From Pontibacillus halophilus JSM 076056 = DSM 19796 (GTDB taxonomy: Bacteria > Bacillota > Bacilli > Bacillales > BH030062): a stretch of DNA of 64,000 nucleotides. This document shows positions 16,106-24,715 of this stretch, piece after piece (the first letter of the stretch is position 1; every line of letters starts with the position of its first letter). A program made the translations under genes and the position numbers. The stretch covers positions 1 to 64,000 of the forward strand of contig NZ_KE384328.1 of assembly GCF_000425205.1 (NCBI RefSeq). The letters run 5' to 3'. The notes under the pieces were generated by a model. That model had not been told where the DNA came from. It saw only the letters and a list, made by a program, of their open reading frames with translations, and made no database searches.

Positions 16106-17704
16106 ATGGGAGAACTTTGGTACGGTGGAACGATTTACACAATGAGCCGTGAAGGCGAAACGGTTGAGTCCGTCTATGTAAAGGATGGGAGGATTGAAGC
16201 GGTTGGGGAGTTGGCTAGGTTAGAACAAGCCTACAAGTCTGACATACACACCTATCACAACTTGAACGGAAGTGTGATGTACCCGGGCTTTGTTGATAGT
16301 CATCTACACCTTATTGGTCATGGGGAACGACTACGTAGACTAGATTTAACGTATATGACTTCAGCTGAGGAAGTTCTAGATGCGGTTGCAACCCAGGCAC
16401 AAACGCTAAAAGAAGGCGATTGGGTAATTGGCGAAGGGTGGAATGAGAATGCTTGGTCGCATCCACGTATTATACATAAACGAGAATTAGATGAAGTAGT
16501 GCCAAACCATCCGGTTGTCCTTAAGCGAGTATGTCGCCATGCGATTGTTTCGAATTCAGAAGCCTTAAGACGTGCGCGTATAACGAGAGAGATAGATGAA
16601 CCACAAGGTGGTAAGATTGAACGAGACGAGGGGGGAGAGCCTTCGGGATACTTGCATGATGCCGCTCAAGAGCTTGTGTTTCAAGCAATGCCAGAAGTGA
16701 ATCAGGCCTATTTACAAGAGTGTATCCAAGTAGCGGTTCAGAATCTACATAGAAGAGGACTAGTTGGAGGACACACGGAAGATTTACACTATTACGGAGG
16801 TTTCCAGAAGACGAGGCACGCTTATCTCGCTGAGATTCATGAAAGAAACAAGTTTAAAGCCCATTTGCTTGTGCATCATGAGGAACTTGAAGAGATGACA
16901 CGCGCTCAGTTGGGGTTTAAAGAGGGGACTCAGTATGTGGAGATGGGGGCAGTCAAACTGTTCAGTGATGGTGCATTAGGTGGGCGAACGGCTTGGCTAT
17001 CTGAAGACTATGCAGACCACCCAGGGAACAAGGGTGTAGCCATTCATTCAATAGAAGAGTTAGAACGTATTGTGAAGAAAGCCCGGACACGCTCGTTGCC
17101 AGTCGCAGTGCATGCCATTGGAGATGCGGCTGTGGACGCTGTGATGACAATTCTTGAGCGAGAGCCACTTCAGGTAAGGGATAGGAGAGATCGAATCATT
17201 CATGCCCAAGTCATGAGGCCTGAATTGTATAAGCGTATGAAGGAGCTTGAGGTGGCTGTAGATATACAACCAACGTTTGTTTCCTCTGACTACCCTTGGG
17301 TACTAGGGAGGCTTGGGAAAGAGCGTGGAGAGAAGAGTTACCCATGGAAGACGATGCTAGATTACGGAATTAAATGTGCAGGCGGTTCAGATGCCCCAAT
17401 TGAAGAGGTAGACCCACTCTTAGGAATCCAAGCAGCAGTTCTTCGACGATCTACAAAAGATGGGAAAGTTTACGGGATGGAAGAGCGGCTAACCGCATTT
17501 GAGGCTGTATCCCTTTACACAACTGGAAGTGCGTACATTATTAACGAAGAACATCAACGAGGAAAGATTGCTAAGTCCTATGAAGCTGATTTCACCGTAT
17601 TAGACCGCGATTTGTTTGCCATCCCCCCTGAGACGATTAAAGATGCTCGGGTGAGAAAGACGGTGGTGAACGGGGATATTGTATACGATGCTTTCTCTCA
17701 ATAA
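16106..17704 (+). CDS. Amidohydrolase family 3 (YtcJ-like), metal-dependent
   Basis: The protein is a TIM-barrel metal-dependent hydrolase of the amidohydrolase-3/YtcJ group. Metal-binding signatures are GFVDSHLHLIGHG near residue 67, then VKLFSDGALGG, VAVHAIGDAAVDAV and CAGGSDAPIEEVDP. The 532 residues match the family. The true substrate is unknown; the group is annotated variously as formamide or aryl-amide hydrolases. The start is ATG 16106 after AGGGGGAG; 24 extra in-frame codons upstream lack a ribosome site. It stands alone between sspA and the convergent nadK. Confidence 0.85.
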   Translation: MGELWYGGTIYTMSREGETVESVYVKDGRIEAVGELARLEQAYKSDIHTYHNLNGSVMYPGFVDSHLHLIGHGERLRRLDLTYMTSAEEVLDAVATQAQTLKEGDWVIGEGWNENAWSHPRIIHKRELDEVVPNHPVVLKRVCRHAIVSNSEALRRARITREIDEPQGGKIERDEGGEPSGYLHDAAQELVFQAMPEVNQAYLQECIQVAVQNLHRRGLVGGHTEDLHYYGGFQKTRHAYLAEIHERNKFKAHLLVHHEELEEMTRAQLGFKEGTQYVEMGAVKLFSDGALGGRTAWLSEDYADHPGNKGVAIHSIEELERIVKKARTRSLPVAVHAIGDAAVDAVMTILEREPLQVRDRRDRIIHAQVMRPELYKRMKELEVAVDIQPTFVSSDYPWVLGRLGKERGEKSYPWKTMLDYGIKCAGGSDAPIEEVDPLLGIQAAVLRRSTKDGKVYGMEERLTAFEAVSLYTTGSAYIINEEHQRGKIAKSYEADFTVLDRDLFAIPPETIKDARVRKTVVNGDIVYDAFSQ

Positions 17705-17774
17705 ATTAAGAAAGAGAAGGTTCATTTCCTTCATTGAACAAATAAGAGGAGCCTCTAGTTTATAGTGATTCTTC

Positions 17775-17806
17775 AAGCTGTCGAGAAAGTCTCGGCAGCT
17801 TTATTT
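17775..17806 (+). terminator. Terminator downstream of the amidohydrolase gene
   Basis: Stem AAGCTGTCGAGA / TCTCGGCAGCTT (one mismatch), a 3-nt loop and a T-rich tail. Confidence 0.75.
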
Positions 17807-17921
17807 ATTTTTCTGATTTTTTAATAGCACCGTGTTGATTTGTTAAGATAGTTACAACTAATAAATGAAGAGTGATTTCATGGTGCGGAAAGCGAGTGGT
17901 AGTTGCCCGCACGGTCCACAC

Positions 17922-17961
17922 AAAAAAAGCTTGCAGAAAAACACGGGGTTTCTCTACAAGC
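17922..17961 (-). terminator. nadK terminator
   Basis: On the minus strand GCTTGTAGAGAAAC pairs with the segment ending in CTGCAAGC (two mismatches) and is followed by seven T. Confidence 0.7.
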
Positions 17962-17996
17962 TGAGGAATCTCTAGTTTATAGAGATTCCTCTTGTT

Positions 17997-18800
17997 TTAT
18001 AGGAATGTACGTTTTACTCGATCCCAGTAGGAGTTATCTTTTAGTTTTACAGTCTTGATTCTTGTCTCAGCTAAACGAACGTGAACAGTCTCCACGTTTC
18101 TCACTGGTAATGCTTCGTTATCAGCACCGATAATCGGATAATCATTTCCATCCTGAATAATCTTAAGCGTTAACTCCCGTTCACCACCTAGAATGAAGGA
18201 AGACCCTAACGTACGATAACGATTGCTGTTCAATGAGGCAAGCTCAGTTACTTGGAAACAAGGAAGTTTCGGATCTACAACAGCGCCACGGCTGGACTTA
18301 TTGTAACCGGTACTTCCAGTTGGGGTAGAAACAATTAATCCATCGCCTCGAAATGTCTCAAAATACGTATCGTCAATGTATACGTCCATTGCAATCGTCT
18401 TAATAAGAGAAGAACGAAGACTCATCTCGTTCAAGCATAGAAATGAGGATTCGTGATTTACGTTCATTTCAATAGTTGGGAAACGCCTAACCTCTAATGG
18501 TGCATGCTGCATCGAGTCAATCATTTCGTCGAATTGATCTAAGTTAAAGTCGCAGTATAGGCCGGATTGTTCTTCAGAGGTGGTTATACCTGTATACAAG
18601 ACATCATCACGGAATCCTGTTTTACGTACCGCTTGAAGAAACGTACCGTCTCCCCCAATGGCAATAATGATGTTCGCATCGCTTGAATGGTGGACAATTT
18701 CAAAGCCGCTCTCTCTTGCGATGTCATATAGAGGCATTAGCTGCTGTTCTAATTCTTCTGATGGGTGATAGTAAAAATATAAATTTCTCCGTTGTTCCAT
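17997..18800 (-). CDS. nadK: NAD kinase (NadK2/YtdI type)
   Basis: The enzyme phosphorylates NAD to NADP in the cytoplasm. The diagnostic GGDGT motif is present (IAIGGDGTFLQAVRKTGF, about residue 48), as is STPTGSTGYNKSSRG near residue 150 from the second conserved region. The length of 267 residues matches the second Bacillus paralogue. The start is ATG 18800, giving MEQRRN, which resembles B. subtilis YtdI; the upstream TTG at 18815 overlaps the ribosome site GAGGGGG. It diverges from ytfI, the B. subtilis layout. Confidence 0.93.
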   Translation of the reverse strand: MEQRRNLYFYYHPSEELEQQLMPLYDIARESGFEIVHHSSDANIIIAIGGDGTFLQAVRKTGFRDDVLYTGITTSEEQSGLYCDFNLDQFDEMIDSMQHAPLEVRRFPTIEMNVNHESSFLCLNEMSLRSSLIKTIAMDVYIDDTYFETFRGDGLIVSTPTGSTGYNKSSRGAVVDPKLPCFQVTELASLNSNRYRTLGSSFILGGERELTLKIIQDGNDYPIIGADNEALPVRNVETVHVRLAETRIKTVKLKDNSYWDRVKRTFL

Positions 18801-18925
18801 CATTTTCCCCCTCAACTCATTTGTTTAAGCATATCATAATAACGCTTTCACAAGCCAACAGAATCGTCCGGCCGTTTAAAATGACTAAGGGCTGTGCACA
18901 ATGGATATGGAAAGGAGGTGGGGGT

Positions 18926-19588
18926 ATGTGGTGGACTATTGGAATTTTAGTTGCTCTCATTTGTATAATTGTCCTCTTCCTTCGTGCGAAGCTTCATATC
19001 ACCTTCCTGTTTGTGCATCATGACGACCGAGATTTCATTCGCATCAAAGGGAAGTTCCTAACTTTCATTCGATTTAAGAAGGAGATTCCGCTTTTAGAGC
19101 TAGACAAATCTGATTTCTCAATTAAGACACGAGAAAAAACGGAAGCTGGGCACCAATCTAAAGAAGACAAGAAATCATACAATCCTTCAGAAATTTGGAA
19201 CGGGATTAGACGGTTCAACGATTTCGTCAAAGATGTTATTGGGTTACATACCATTATTAGAAGGTTTATTAGAAAGATTCATGTAGATTCCCTAACGTGG
19301 GATTCACATATTGGCGCGGGAGATGCAAGCGCAACTGGCTTTCTTACAGGGGTAGCATGGGGCGTTAAAGGAAGTATTGTTGGAACAATAGCCAATGCGA
19401 CAACCATGCATGCGTCTCCCTCCCTAACACTCGTGCCTCACTATCAAATGAAAATATCAAAGACGAGGTTTCAGTGTATGTTCTCTTTCCGCATTGGGCA
19501 AGCTATTTACGCACTGTTGCAAATCGCTCGGAATATGCAACACATTCGACCGAATTTGAAAAAGAAAACAGCACAAGTAGGAGGATAA
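18926..19588 (+). CDS. ytfI: DUF2953 membrane protein YtfI
   Basis: This 220-residue protein has one N-terminal membrane helix (WWTIGILVALICIIVLFLRA) followed by a mostly polar region and the DUF2953 core (about residues 105-200). Function is unknown. It is always paired with ytfJ, three bases downstream here, which points to sporulation. The start is ATG 18926 right after AAAGGAGGTGGGGG; the much longer in-frame extension upstream overlaps nadK antisense and is rejected. Confidence 0.85.
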   Translation: MWWTIGILVALICIIVLFLRAKLHITFLFVHHDDRDFIRIKGKFLTFIRFKKEIPLLELDKSDFSIKTREKTEAGHQSKEDKKSYNPSEIWNGIRRFNDFVKDVIGLHTIIRRFIRKIHVDSLTWDSHIGAGDASATGFLTGVAWGVKGSIVGTIANATTMHASPSLTLVPHYQMKISKTRFQCMFSFRIGQAIYALLQIARNMQHIRPNLKKKTAQVGG

Positions 19589-19591
19589 TCA

Positions 19592-20092
19592 ATGTCTGAA
19601 CATCCAATTCAAGGTCTAATGACGACAGCTATGGAGAACTTAAAAGATATGATTGATGTGAACACGATTATCGGAGATCCGGTAGAGACACCTGATGGAA
19701 GCACGCTTATTCTAACTGTGTCGAAAGTCGGATTTGGGTTCGCAGCTGGTGGTACAGAATTTCAGACGGAACATCACCGAAATGGGTCATCCAATTCTTC
19801 ACAAGGCTCTTCATCTAGTCAGGAGCTTCCATTTGGTGGAGGTAGCGGTGGTGGAGTTTCCATTACCCCAATTGCATTTCTTATCGTTAACAAAACAAGT
19901 GGAGTGAAAATGATTCATTTGGATGAAAATACACATTTATATGAACGTATGCTTGACTTGGCTCCGCAGGCTGTTGAGAAAATACAAGAGGCCTTGAGTA
20001 AGAAAGGGCAAAACCAAAACAATCAAAACCAACAGAACGGCCAAGGCAACAGCCAATACCAGAACTCCAATCAGCAAAACGGATTTAATTAG
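19592..20092 (+). CDS. ytfJ: Sporulation protein YtfJ (GerW family)
   Basis: The 166-residue protein belongs to the YtfJ/GerW family, needed in relatives for spore germination and made in the forespore. The conserved N-terminal half shows MTTAMENLKDMIDVNTIIGDP and the glycine-rich VGFGFAAGGTEF; a second block is GGGVSITPIAFLIV. A Ser/Gln/Gly linker separates them, and the C-terminus is an Asn/Gln-rich tail of about 28 residues. It forms an operon with ytfI and ends in a strong terminator. Confidence 0.92.
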   Translation: MSEHPIQGLMTTAMENLKDMIDVNTIIGDPVETPDGSTLILTVSKVGFGFAAGGTEFQTEHHRNGSSNSSQGSSSSQELPFGGGSGGGVSITPIAFLIVNKTSGVKMIHLDENTHLYERMLDLAPQAVEKIQEALSKKGQNQNNQNQQNGQGNSQYQNSNQQNGFN

Positions 20093-20098
20093 ACATAT

Positions 20099-20140
20099 AG
20101 AAAAACTGCCTTCATAATAAGTTTGAGGCAGTTTTTCTAT
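20099..20140 (+). terminator. ytfJ terminator
   Basis: Stem AGAAAAACTGCCT / AGGCAGTTTTTCT, with the T-run inside the right arm. Confidence 0.8.
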
Positions 20141-20199
20141 TTGGTCTTGTTCTAGAGCTCTTAAGGGACAAGGCTCGTTATTTAAAGGAGGAAATACAT

Positions 20200-20700
20200 A
20201 TGGCAACCGTTACATTTAAAGAAAATCCAGTTACCTTAGTAGGCGATGAGGTGAAAGTTGGCGACCAAGCACCGAACTTCACTGTACTCTCAAACAGCAT
20301 GCAAGAGGTATCCTTGAGCGACTATGAAGGAAGCGTTAAGCTAATTAGTGTTGTACCTTCCATTGATACAGGCGTTTGTGATGCTCAGACTCGTAAATTT
20401 AATGAAGAGGCTGGTCAATTAGACAACGTCAAAGTTCTTACAATCAGCATGGACCTGCCATTTGCTCAACGTCGCTGGTGTGGCGCGAATGGAATTGAAG
20501 ATGTAGACACACTATCTGACCATCGCGATGCTTACTTCGGTGAAGCATTCGGCGTACTAATTAAGGAAATGCGCTTGCTTACTCGCGCTGTCTTCGTCGT
20601 TGATTCCAACAACGAAATTGTTCACGTTGAATACGTCCCTGAAGCAACGAATCATCCAGATTACGATGCAGCGATGGACGCTGTTCGTTCCGCGCAATAA
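20200..20700 (+). CDS. tpx: Thiol peroxidase (atypical 2-Cys peroxiredoxin)
   Basis: Tpx reduces hydrogen peroxide and alkyl hydroperoxides using thioredoxin. The peroxidatic cysteine is Cys60 (SIDTGVCDAQTRKF) and the resolving cysteine Cys94 (RRWCGANG), the same positions as in the B. subtilis protein. Its 166 residues are the standard size. The ATG follows AAAGGAGGAAATACAT. It is a single gene with its own terminator, in the conserved order ytfJ-tpx-ytxK-ackA. Confidence 0.97.
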   Translation: MATVTFKENPVTLVGDEVKVGDQAPNFTVLSNSMQEVSLSDYEGSVKLISVVPSIDTGVCDAQTRKFNEEAGQLDNVKVLTISMDLPFAQRRWCGANGIEDVDTLSDHRDAYFGEAFGVLIKEMRLLTRAVFVVDSNNEIVHVEYVPEATNHPDYDAAMDAVRSAQ

Positions 20701-20710
20701 ATCTTTCCCG

Positions 20711-20746
20711 AGCTCCCCATCTCGAACTAGAGGTGGGGAGCTTTTT
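20711..20746 (+). terminator. tpx terminator
   Basis: Stem AGCTCCCCA / TGGGGAGCT followed by T. Confidence 0.85.
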
Positions 20747-20847
20747 ATCCAATAATAAGCAATGTGACTCTGTGAGTTCACATATAGCGTTTAGACATTG
20801 AGTTTGCTAAAATAAATAAGTTGAACAATGTGAAGGAGGGAAAGGCG

Positions 20848-21840
20848 ATGGAACAAGATAAAATTGAACAGCTCTATCAACTCATTGATGAGTTGGCTGG
20901 GAAGATTGAAGCCGCAACTGAGGTTCCTTATTTAGATGCCATCACCCTAGTTTGTGATTCTATTTTAGAGGACGAGCCAAAAGAAGCACTTCCATCTGAA
21001 TTACAGGAAGAGGTTAAGCAGAAAATAAGTGAGATCAGTAATATAGATGATTGGACGAAAGAAGAACGTCGTAAAGGGATGCAACTTGCAATCCTTAAAG
21101 GAATGAAGGGCTCTACGCAACAACAGCATTACATTACGCCAGATGCCGTAGCCATGTTCATGGGGTACTTAATTCAGAAGCTACTCCCAATTGATGGTAC
21201 GCCGCGCTTATTTGACCCGGTCATTGGTACAGCCAATTTAATGACAGCTGTGTTGAACCAGTTGAAACGTGATGTAGACGCATACGGAAGCGACGTTGAC
21301 CCGTCACTCGTACAACTAGGCGTTGCAAATGCGAACTTGCAACAACAGGACATTGAGTTCTTCCACCAAGACAGCTTACGTCCATTCTTACTTGAGCCAG
21401 TGGACTTTGTTATGGCAGACCTGCCTGTTGGCTATTATCCAGATGATGTAAATGCAAGTAATTATGAATTGCAGGCGCAAGAAGGGCATTCTTATTCTCA
21501 TCATCTTCTTATGGAACAAGGATTGAATTACTTGAAAGATGGAGGATTTGGGCTGTTTCTAATCCCTAACTTCTTATTTGAAGGAGACCAATCAGACCAA
21601 CTTCATGAGTTCCTGCAGAAGCACACGCACGTCTTTGGAGTTCTCCAGTTGCCAGAGACGATGTTCAAGAACGAGAAGTTTGGAAAGAGTATCTTTATCA
21701 TTCAGAAGAAAGGTAGCGAGACAACACCGCCTAATCAAGCTTTAATCGCTCAACTGCCATCGTTTAAGAATGCAAAAGCGATGAATGATATGCTTACTCA
21801 AATTAATGAATGGTTTAAAGAGTATTTGTCAAAAAAATAA
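20848..21840 (+). CDS. ytxK: Class I SAM-dependent methyltransferase-like protein YtxK
   Basis: This protein resembles N6-adenine DNA methyltransferases of the HsdM type in its core. It has PRLFDPVIGTANLMTAVLNQL (SAM-binding motif I region, near residue 130) and MADLPVGYYP near residue 200, where true adenine methylases carry NPPF/Y. The changed motif IV suggests a different substrate or lost DNA methylation. Its 330 residues match B. subtilis YtxK, whose role is unknown. The start ATG 20848 follows GAAGGAGGG. It precedes ackA, which has its own promoter. Confidence 0.88.
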   Translation: MEQDKIEQLYQLIDELAGKIEAATEVPYLDAITLVCDSILEDEPKEALPSELQEEVKQKISEISNIDDWTKEERRKGMQLAILKGMKGSTQQQHYITPDAVAMFMGYLIQKLLPIDGTPRLFDPVIGTANLMTAVLNQLKRDVDAYGSDVDPSLVQLGVANANLQQQDIEFFHQDSLRPFLLEPVDFVMADLPVGYYPDDVNASNYELQAQEGHSYSHHLLMEQGLNYLKDGGFGLFLIPNFLFEGDQSDQLHEFLQKHTHVFGVLQLPETMFKNEKFGKSIFIIQKKGSETTPPNQALIAQLPSFKNAKAMNDMLTQINEWFKEYLSKK

Positions 21841-21859
21841 GAATATAAAGATTTCGACT

Positions 21860-21916
21860 AGTAAGCGATTCCATTTCCTTGTCTGTCTTGAAAAGGGCAG
21901 ACGAGGGTGGTTAAAT
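21860..21916 (+). promoter_or_regulatory. ackA promoter with upstream cre (CcpA) site
   Basis: TTGAAA (21888-21893), a 17-bp spacer and TTAAAT (21911-21916) form a sigma-A promoter. AGTAAGCGATTCCA at 21860-21873 matches the cre consensus at 12 of 14 positions and is centred about 57 bp before the expected start point. That is the place from which CcpA activates ackA in B. subtilis. GCGATTCCATTT within it is also mirrored downstream by AATGGAAT...GGAATCGC. Confidence 0.7.
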
Positions 21917-21961
21917 GGAATTTGGAATCGCATACGAACCTAGATTAAGGGGATGAACCAA

Positions 21962-23152
21962 TTGAGCAAAATTTTAGCGGTTAATACAGGTAGTTCTTCA
22001 CTGAAGTTTCAGCTGATCAACATGCCTGATGAAGAAGTAATCACAAAAGGTGTGGTAGAACGCATTGGATTAAACGATGCGATCTTCACGATTGAATACA
22101 ATGGTGAAAAAGACAAGACAGTAACAGAGATCCCAGATCATAAAGTAGCGGTAGACCTTCTTATTGATGCATTGACTCTACGTAACATCGTAGAATCATT
22201 AGATGAAATTGATGGTGTCGGCCACCGTATCGTACACGGCGGAGAGAAGTTCGATGACTCTGTTATCATCACTGAAGAAGTGCTTCAAGAAATTGAAAAC
22301 TTAGCGGAGCTTGCTCCACTTCACAACCCGGCACACTTGGTGGGAATTCGTGCGTTCCAAGAGAAGTTACCGAACGTACCAGGGGTTGTCGTATTTGATA
22401 CGGCGTTCCACCAATCTATGCCGAAATCTTCTTATCTTTACAGTGTTCCTTATGAGTATTATGAAGATTACGGAATTCGTAAATACGGTTTCCACGGTAC
22501 ATCTCACAAATACGTTTCCCAACGTGCAGCTGAGATGTTAAACCGTCCACTAGACCAACTACGAATTCTTTCTTGCCACATTGGCGCAGGTGCAAGTATT
22601 GCAGCTATCGACGGCGGCAAATCCATTGATACTTCTATGGGCTTTACACCTCTAGCTGGTGTAACAATGGGAACTCGTTCTGGTAACATTGACCCTGCAT
22701 TGATTCCATACATCATGCAGAAGACTGGTAAAACAGCTGAAGAAGTTATCGAAGTCTTGAACAAAGAAAGTGGTCTATTGGCGCTGTCTGGTGAATCCAG
22801 TGACCTTCGTGAAATCATTGAAATGGCGAACAACGGTGATGAGCGCGCAGAAGTAGCACTTGAAGTATTTGCAGGCCGTATCCACAAATACATCGGTTCC
22901 TACGCTGCCCGCATGCACGGAGTTGACGCCATCGTCTTTACAGCAGGTGTAGGCGAGAACAGTATTCCAATCCGCGAACGTGTACTACGTGGACTAGAAT
23001 TCATGGGCGTTTACTGGGACCCTTCCTTGAACCAAGTAATGGGTGAAGAAGCGTTCATTAACTACCCTCATTCCCCAGTTAAAGTCATGGTCGTTCCTAC
23101 GAACGAAGAAGTAATGATTGCTCGTGATACCGTACGTTTGATCCAGCCTTAA
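21962..23152 (+). CDS. ackA: Acetate kinase
   Basis: AckA converts acetyl phosphate and ADP to acetate and ATP, the last step of carbon overflow. Family signatures are [14 protein letters not shown] at the N-terminus, [26 protein letters not shown] and FTAGVGENS. The start is probably TTG 21962: AAGGGG lies 8-11 bases before it, whereas the ATG at 21953 abuts that site. The resulting 396-residue protein (MSKILAVN) aligns with the B. subtilis start. A perfect 26-bp palindromic terminator follows. It is expected to be activated by CcpA. Confidence 0.96.
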   Translation: MSKILAVNTGSSSLKFQLINMPDEEVITKGVVERIGLNDAIFTIEYNGEKDKTVTEIPDHKVAVDLLIDALTLRNIVESLDEIDGVGHRIVHGGEKFDDSVIITEEVLQEIENLAELAPLHNPAHLVGIRAFQEKLPNVPGVVVFDTAFHQSMPKSSYLYSVPYEYYEDYGIRKYGFHGTSHKYVSQRAAEMLNRPLDQLRILSCHIGAGASIAAIDGGKSIDTSMGFTPLAGVTMGTRSGNIDPALIPYIMQKTGKTAEEVIEVLNKESGLLALSGESSDLREIIEMANNGDERAEVALEVFAGRIHKYIGSYAARMHGVDAIVFTAGVGENSIPIRERVLRGLEFMGVYWDPSLNQVMGEEAFINYPHSPVKVMVVPTNEEVMIARDTVRLIQP

Positions 23153-23164
23153 TAATAGTAAGAC

Positions 23165-23195
23165 AAGCTGCCGATTTAAATCGGCAGCTTTTTTT
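23165..23195 (+). terminator. ackA terminator
   Basis: A perfect 13-bp inverted repeat (AAGCTGCCGATTT and its complement) is followed by a T-run. Confidence 0.9.
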
Positions 23196-23257
23196 AGGTC
23201 GATTTTAGGGGGGATAGGCGATAGAATGGAAGAAAGCGACAATAGGGAGGCGATGTG

Positions 23258-24091
23258 GTGAGTAAAGAAAGGGTCATTCACGATATTCGGTCTTGGGAGG
23301 AACAGTGGGAGAAGTATCGCGCGAACGATTTTGAGCTCATGTATGACCAATGGTTGCGCCAATCAGTTGACGGGATGGGGGAGAAGTCCAGGAAGAGAAT
23401 GTTCCATCAAATTGACCAATGGCTGTTTCATACTCATTCGTACATACACGGGACGGCTTTTCAAAGTGAGGCGAGAGAGCGAATTCTGACTAGCGGCCGT
23501 ATCTTTAATGAAGAGGTTCATGAACTACATGATATGAAGAAGCTCTCGATTGACCAGTTGTCTTACTTAGCACACCAGCATATGTCGAAAGGGAAGATTT
23601 ATTCATTTGCCCAAGGGGGGTTAACGGGGACAGGAGGGTTCATCCTCCTTGGTGTGGATTTTCCACTAATGATGATTTTAAACTTGCGGGCTGTCCAACT
23701 GATTTCTTTAACATTTGGCTACGAAGTGAATCATCCGTACGAGATGATGATTTCGTTGAAAGTATTCCATGCAGCAACATTGCCTAAGCGGCTTCAGAGA
23801 CAAGCCTGGAATGAGCTGAAGGAAGAAATCAAGCATCAAGATACACGGTTTCCTTATTTCTATGAAGGGGATGAGGAGCTGGCGGATGTAACATGGCTTG
23901 AGCAACCACTGAGGCAGTTGACCAAGACGTTGTTTATCGTTATGTTCCGCAAGAAACTGATACAAGGTTTACCGATTGTTAGCATGGTTGCAGGTGCGAC
24001 GATGAACTATCAGTTAACGCGGCAAGTGACGGAATTTGCTCTTCGCTTTTATCAATATCGAAATTTATATGAACAAGGGGAACTTTCATGA
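23258..24091 (+). CDS. EcsC-family protein
   Basis: The 277-residue protein matches the EcsC family by its central block (YSFAQGGLTGTGGFILLGVDFP, about residues 113-134) and by overall helical character. In B. subtilis EcsC accompanies the Ecs ABC transporter, but its role is unclear. No strong signal peptide is present; one or two amphipathic or membrane-associated segments are likely. Two tandem GTG codons (23255, 23258) follow AGGGAGG; the second has better spacing. The stop overlaps the moaB start (ATGA), so the two are translationally coupled, an unexplained pairing. Confidence 0.75.
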   Translation: MSKERVIHDIRSWEEQWEKYRANDFELMYDQWLRQSVDGMGEKSRKRMFHQIDQWLFHTHSYIHGTAFQSEARERILTSGRIFNEEVHELHDMKKLSIDQLSYLAHQHMSKGKIYSFAQGGLTGTGGFILLGVDFPLMMILNLRAVQLISLTFGYEVNHPYEMMISLKVFHAATLPKRLQRQAWNELKEEIKHQDTRFPYFYEGDEELADVTWLEQPLRQLTKTLFIVMFRKKLIQGLPIVSMVAGATMNYQLTRQVTEFALRFYQYRNLYEQGELS

Positions 24092-24594
24092 CTGTAGAAG
24101 CACACATAAGAAAGAACATGCAACCGGTGCGTTGTAGTGTGATTACTGTTAGTGATACGAGGGATGAAACGACGGACCGCAGTGGGAAATTAATGATGGA
24201 GTTGCTTGAGGAACAAGGTCAATCTCTTTCAAGCTATAGGATTGTGAAAGACGAGGAAGAGTTGATTCAGGAAGCCATTATGGCAGAAGTTCAACGTGAT
24301 GACGTGGATGTGGTCCTTCTGAACGGGGGAACGGGCATTGCCAAACGAGATGTGACGATTGAAGTTGTAGAATCTATGGCAGACAAGATCATATCGGGAT
24401 TTGGTGAATTGTTTCGAATGTTAAGTTACACAGAGGATATTGGCACAGCAGCTATGCTATCTCGAGCAACGGGGGCTGTGGTTCGTTCGACTGGCGTTTT
24501 TGCTACCCCTGGTTCTAGTGGAGCCGTGAAGCTTGCGATGGAACGATTAATCTTACCAGAATTGGTTCATATACGGAATGAATTGAAGAAGTAA
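24088..24594 (+). CDS. moaB: Molybdenum cofactor biosynthesis protein MoaB
   Basis: The 168-residue protein belongs to the MoaB/MogA family that adenylates molybdopterin. Conserved features are CSVITVSDTRDETTDRSG near residue 17, LLNGGTGIAKRDVT near 76 and the GELFRMLSY block; ATPGSSGAVKLAMERLILPEL closes the fold. It overlaps the upstream ecsC-like stop by 4 bp. No other molybdopterin genes are in the window. Whether it works as MoaB or MogA cannot be settled by sequence reading. Confidence 0.92.
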   Translation: MTVEAHIRKNMQPVRCSVITVSDTRDETTDRSGKLMMELLEEQGQSLSSYRIVKDEEELIQEAIMAEVQRDDVDVVLLNGGTGIAKRDVTIEVVESMADKIISGFGELFRMLSYTEDIGTAAMLSRATGAVVRSTGVFATPGSSGAVKLAMERLILPELVHIRNELKK

Positions 24595-24674
24595 CGGTGC
24601 TGTCGTTGCTTCCTTTCGTTCGTTAAAAAAGTATTTTGTTGAGTTTTATACTGGATTTATCTGGCATATCCCTT

Positions 24675-24697
24675 TATAATGTTCTATATAAAGAACA
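24675..24697 (+). promoter_or_regulatory. Promoter with SinR-type inverted operator
   Basis: A TATAAT (24675-24680) is followed at once by TGTTCTATATAAAGAACA (24680-24697), an inverted repeat symmetrical at 16 of 18 positions. Its right arm read on the minus strand is GTTCTTT, an exact SinR box (GTTCTYT); the left arm GTTCTAT has one change. It lies 19-36 bp before the SinR-like gene, placed to block transcription start. The -35 (TGGATT) is weak. The binding protein is inferred. Confidence 0.6.
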
Positions 24698-24715
24698 ATA
24701 AATGGGGAGTTGCCA

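Larger units (their letters stand above)
17753..17991. repeat. Near-identical 22-bp direct repeats flanking a hairpin-rich stretch
   Basis: The gap between the amidohydrolase gene and nadK (292 bp) holds two direct copies of a 22-bp sequence with the core TCTAGTTTATAG, at 17753-17774 and 17970-17991 (20 of 22 identical). Between them lie a terminator (17775-17801), an AT-rich stretch with no convincing gene, a GTGCGG/CCGCAC inverted repeat and the nadK terminator. The second copy is the core of a perfect hairpin (GAGGAATCTCT / AGAGATTCCTC). It could be a worn mobile-element remnant; I recognise no transposase piece. Confidence 0.5.

Noticed and set aside
17881-17973. 31-codon plus-strand frame in the repeat-bearing gap before nadK
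   Set aside because: Poor ribosome site, overlaps the nadK terminator, no recognisable product.
22504-22893. Minus-strand 129-residue frame inside ackA
   Set aside because: Antisense shadow; ackA is intact over it.
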